From contig JAABRB010000154.1 of NCBI GenBank assembly GCA_011391185.1, forward strand, positions 1 through 7,902: DNA of 7,902 nt, written 5' to 3'. This document shows, piece by piece, positions 7,003 through 7,902 of this stretch. The stretch comes from Betaproteobacteria bacterium. GTDB taxonomy: Bacteria; Pseudomonadota; Gammaproteobacteria; Burkholderiales; SG8-39. The notes beneath the pieces are model-generated. The model was not told the DNA's origin and ran no database searches. It worked only from the letters and a program-made list of their open reading frames with translations. Within the stretch, counting starts at the first letter, position 1, and the number at the start of each line of letters is the position of its first letter. The translations under genes and the position numbers were made by a program.

Positions 7003-7007
7003 CCTCC
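7003..7007 (-). promoter_or_regulatory. Strong ribosome binding site favouring a TTG start for the large regulator
   Basis: The minus strand carries GGAGG six bases before TTG 6996, inside a GGGAGGAAACAA leader. Neither upstream in-frame ATG (7071, 7017) has a comparable site. Starting here also puts the AKTTRP motif about ten residues from the N terminus, where related MalT-type proteins usually carry it (family knowledge). Confidence 0.6.
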
Positions 7008-7025
7008 CGTCGCCCATTTGATCTT

Positions 7026-7041
7026 CGCACGCCGGCGTGCG
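7026..7041. promoter_or_regulatory. 16-bp perfect palindrome, candidate operator or leader hairpin
   Basis: CGCACGCCGGCGTGCG is fully self-complementary. If the regulator starts at TTG 6996, the palindrome lies upstream of its coding region, in the gap shared with fadE. It follows a minus-strand TTGACT (7050-7045). Another possible minus-strand -10, TAAGAT at 7086-7081, would put the palindrome in the leader. It could be a dimeric regulator site, but palindromes of this base composition also arise by chance in GC-rich DNA. Confidence 0.35.
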
Positions 7042-7115
7042 GCCAGTCAAAGCCAGCGTGATCGCCGGCATGCCCGCAAAATCTTACATCTCAATGAGTT
7101 ACGAGACCAGCGCGG

Positions 7116-7144
7116 TTGCCGCACGCAATCCCCGAGTGTATGCT
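7116..7144 (+). promoter_or_regulatory. Putative sigma70-type promoter of fadE
   Basis: TTGCCG (7116-7121) and TATGCT (7139-7144) each match four of six consensus bases and are separated by exactly 17 bp. Transcription would begin near 7151, about 45 nt before the fadE ATG. This is the best-spaced pair seen in the gap. No convincing FadR-type operator overlaps it. Confidence 0.4.
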
Positions 7145-7194
7145 GGCGTGGACCCGGGACGTGCTCTCGCGCCGGCTCGAATGAAGGGGCAATC

Positions 7195-7902
7195 ATGTCC
7201 ACCCTGCTGATCGTCTTCGCCGCCATCGCGCTGGCCTGGGTACTGGCTTATCACCGCCTGCCCGCTGTGGTGTGGACGGCAGTGTTCGCGGTCGGGCTCG
7301 GCGTGCTGACGTTCTACGCGCACTGGCCGCAACCGGTCGTGGTAACGCTGTGGACGCTGTTCGCTATCGCGGCGTTGCTCGCCAACCCGACGCCGCTGCG
7401 GCGCGTGCTCGCGAGCGCACCGCTGCTCGCCCTGTTCCGCAAGATCCTCCCGCCGATGTCGCAGACCGAGCAGGACGCGATCGAGGCGGGCACGGTGTGG
7501 TGGGACGGCGAGCTCTTCAGCGGCAATCCGGATTGGAACAAGCTGCATTCGTACCCGAAGCCGCAGTTGAGCGCGGAAGAGAAGGCTTTTCTCGACGGCC
7601 CGGTGGAAGAGCTGTGCAACATGGTCAGCGACTGGGAGATCACTCACGAGCTCCACGACCTGCCGCCGCGCGTCTGGCAGTACATCAAGGACCAGGGCTT
7701 CCTCGGCATGATCATTCCGCGGAAATACGGCGGGCTCGGTTTCTCCGCGCTCGGGCACTCCGAGGTGGTGATGAAGCTCTCGACGCGCAGCGGCACGGTC
7801 GCGGTGTCGGTGATGGTGCCGAATTCCCTCGGGCCCGCCGAGCTCCTGCTTCATTTCGGCACCGAGGAGCAGAAGAACTACTACCTGCCACGCCTGGCGA
7901 AA
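7195..7902 (+). CDS. fadE: Acyl-CoA dehydrogenase FadE, N-terminal 236 residues
   Basis: FadE performs the first step of fatty-acid beta-oxidation, FAD-dependent oxidation of acyl-CoA to trans-2-enoyl-CoA, at the cytoplasmic membrane. The visible part matches the long enterobacterial-type enzyme (about 814 aa in E. coli). A hydrophobic N-terminal region (about 1-65, two or three helices) is followed by segments close to those I recall from E. coli FadE: PPMSQTEQDAIEAGTVWWDG (about 87-106), FLDGPVEELC (about 133-142), ITHELHDLPP (about 149-158), IPRKYGGLGFSA (about 173-184) and VPNSLGPAELL (about 207-217). The reading frame is intact to the right edge; the flavin-binding and catalytic parts lie outside. 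AAGGGG five bases before the ATG is a good ribosome binding site. It is divergent from the MalT/BTAD regulator, with a shared control region of about 200 bp. Identity very secure. Confidence 0.95.
   Translation, partial: MSTLLIVFAAIALAWVLAYHRLPAVVWTAVFAVGLGVLTFYAHWPQPVVVTLWTLFAIAALLANPTPLRRVLASAPLLALFRKILPPMSQTEQDAIEAGTVWWDGELFSGNPDWNKLHSYPKPQLSAEEKAFLDGPVEELCNMVSDWEITHELHDLPPRVWQYIKDQGFLGMIIPRKYGGLGFSALGHSEVVMKLSTRSGTVAVSVMVPNSLGPAELLLHFGTEEQKNYYLPRLAK

Noticed and set aside
7091..7112. FadR-like operator upstream of fadE (a CTGGTC half-site on the minus strand)
   Set aside because: Only one half matches the remembered FadR consensus; the second half is absent.
7099..7854. Minus-strand open frame (251 codons) over fadE
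   Set aside because: Shadow of fadE, which is recognised throughout by family motifs.

Overview
The window is GC-rich, densely coded bacterial DNA. The gene content fits a gammaproteobacterium or betaproteobacterium: a long-form membrane-anchored FadE acyl-CoA dehydrogenase, a Hanks-type Ser/Thr kinase of the 'KEYLP / YAPFEQY' type, a MalT-like ATPase joined to a BTAD regulator, and a two-component sensor kinase. Genus cannot be fixed from this sequence. No rRNA, tRNA, transposase, CRISPR array or phage gene is visible.

Layout, left to right. (1) A minus-strand pair: a 67-residue single-pass membrane protein (475-678), followed by the N-terminal part of a sensor histidine kinase that runs off the left edge (1-428). 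(2) A 429-bp divergent intergenic region (679-1107) with no gene, containing a perfect 15-bp-stem hairpin at 817-850. (3) A plus-strand pair, probably one operon: a 608-residue transmembrane Ser/Thr kinase (1108-2934) and a 207-residue lipoprotein (2982-3605). (4) A short convergent gap (3606-3747) with an inverted pair of a 20-nt element; a third copy abuts the histidine kinase start. (5) A large minus-strand regulator (3748 to about 6996), MalT-type NTPase plus winged helix plus BTAD. (6) Transcribed away from it, the first 236 codons of fadE (7195 to the right edge).

Two functional themes emerge. The kinase and lipoprotein look like an envelope-signalling unit. The kinase domain should be cytoplasmic; one membrane helix then leads to a periplasmic TolA-like charged coiled coil made of five 18-residue repeats, ending in a Sel1-like motif that carries the protein's only two cysteines. 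The lipoprotein next to it could sit at the outer membrane within reach. The second theme is fatty-acid beta-oxidation: the BTAD regulator shares a divergent promoter region with fadE and is a natural candidate to control it. That gap holds a 16-bp perfect palindrome and a plausible sigma70-type fadE promoter. Both themes are inferences from architecture and position; the gene identities rest on motifs read directly.
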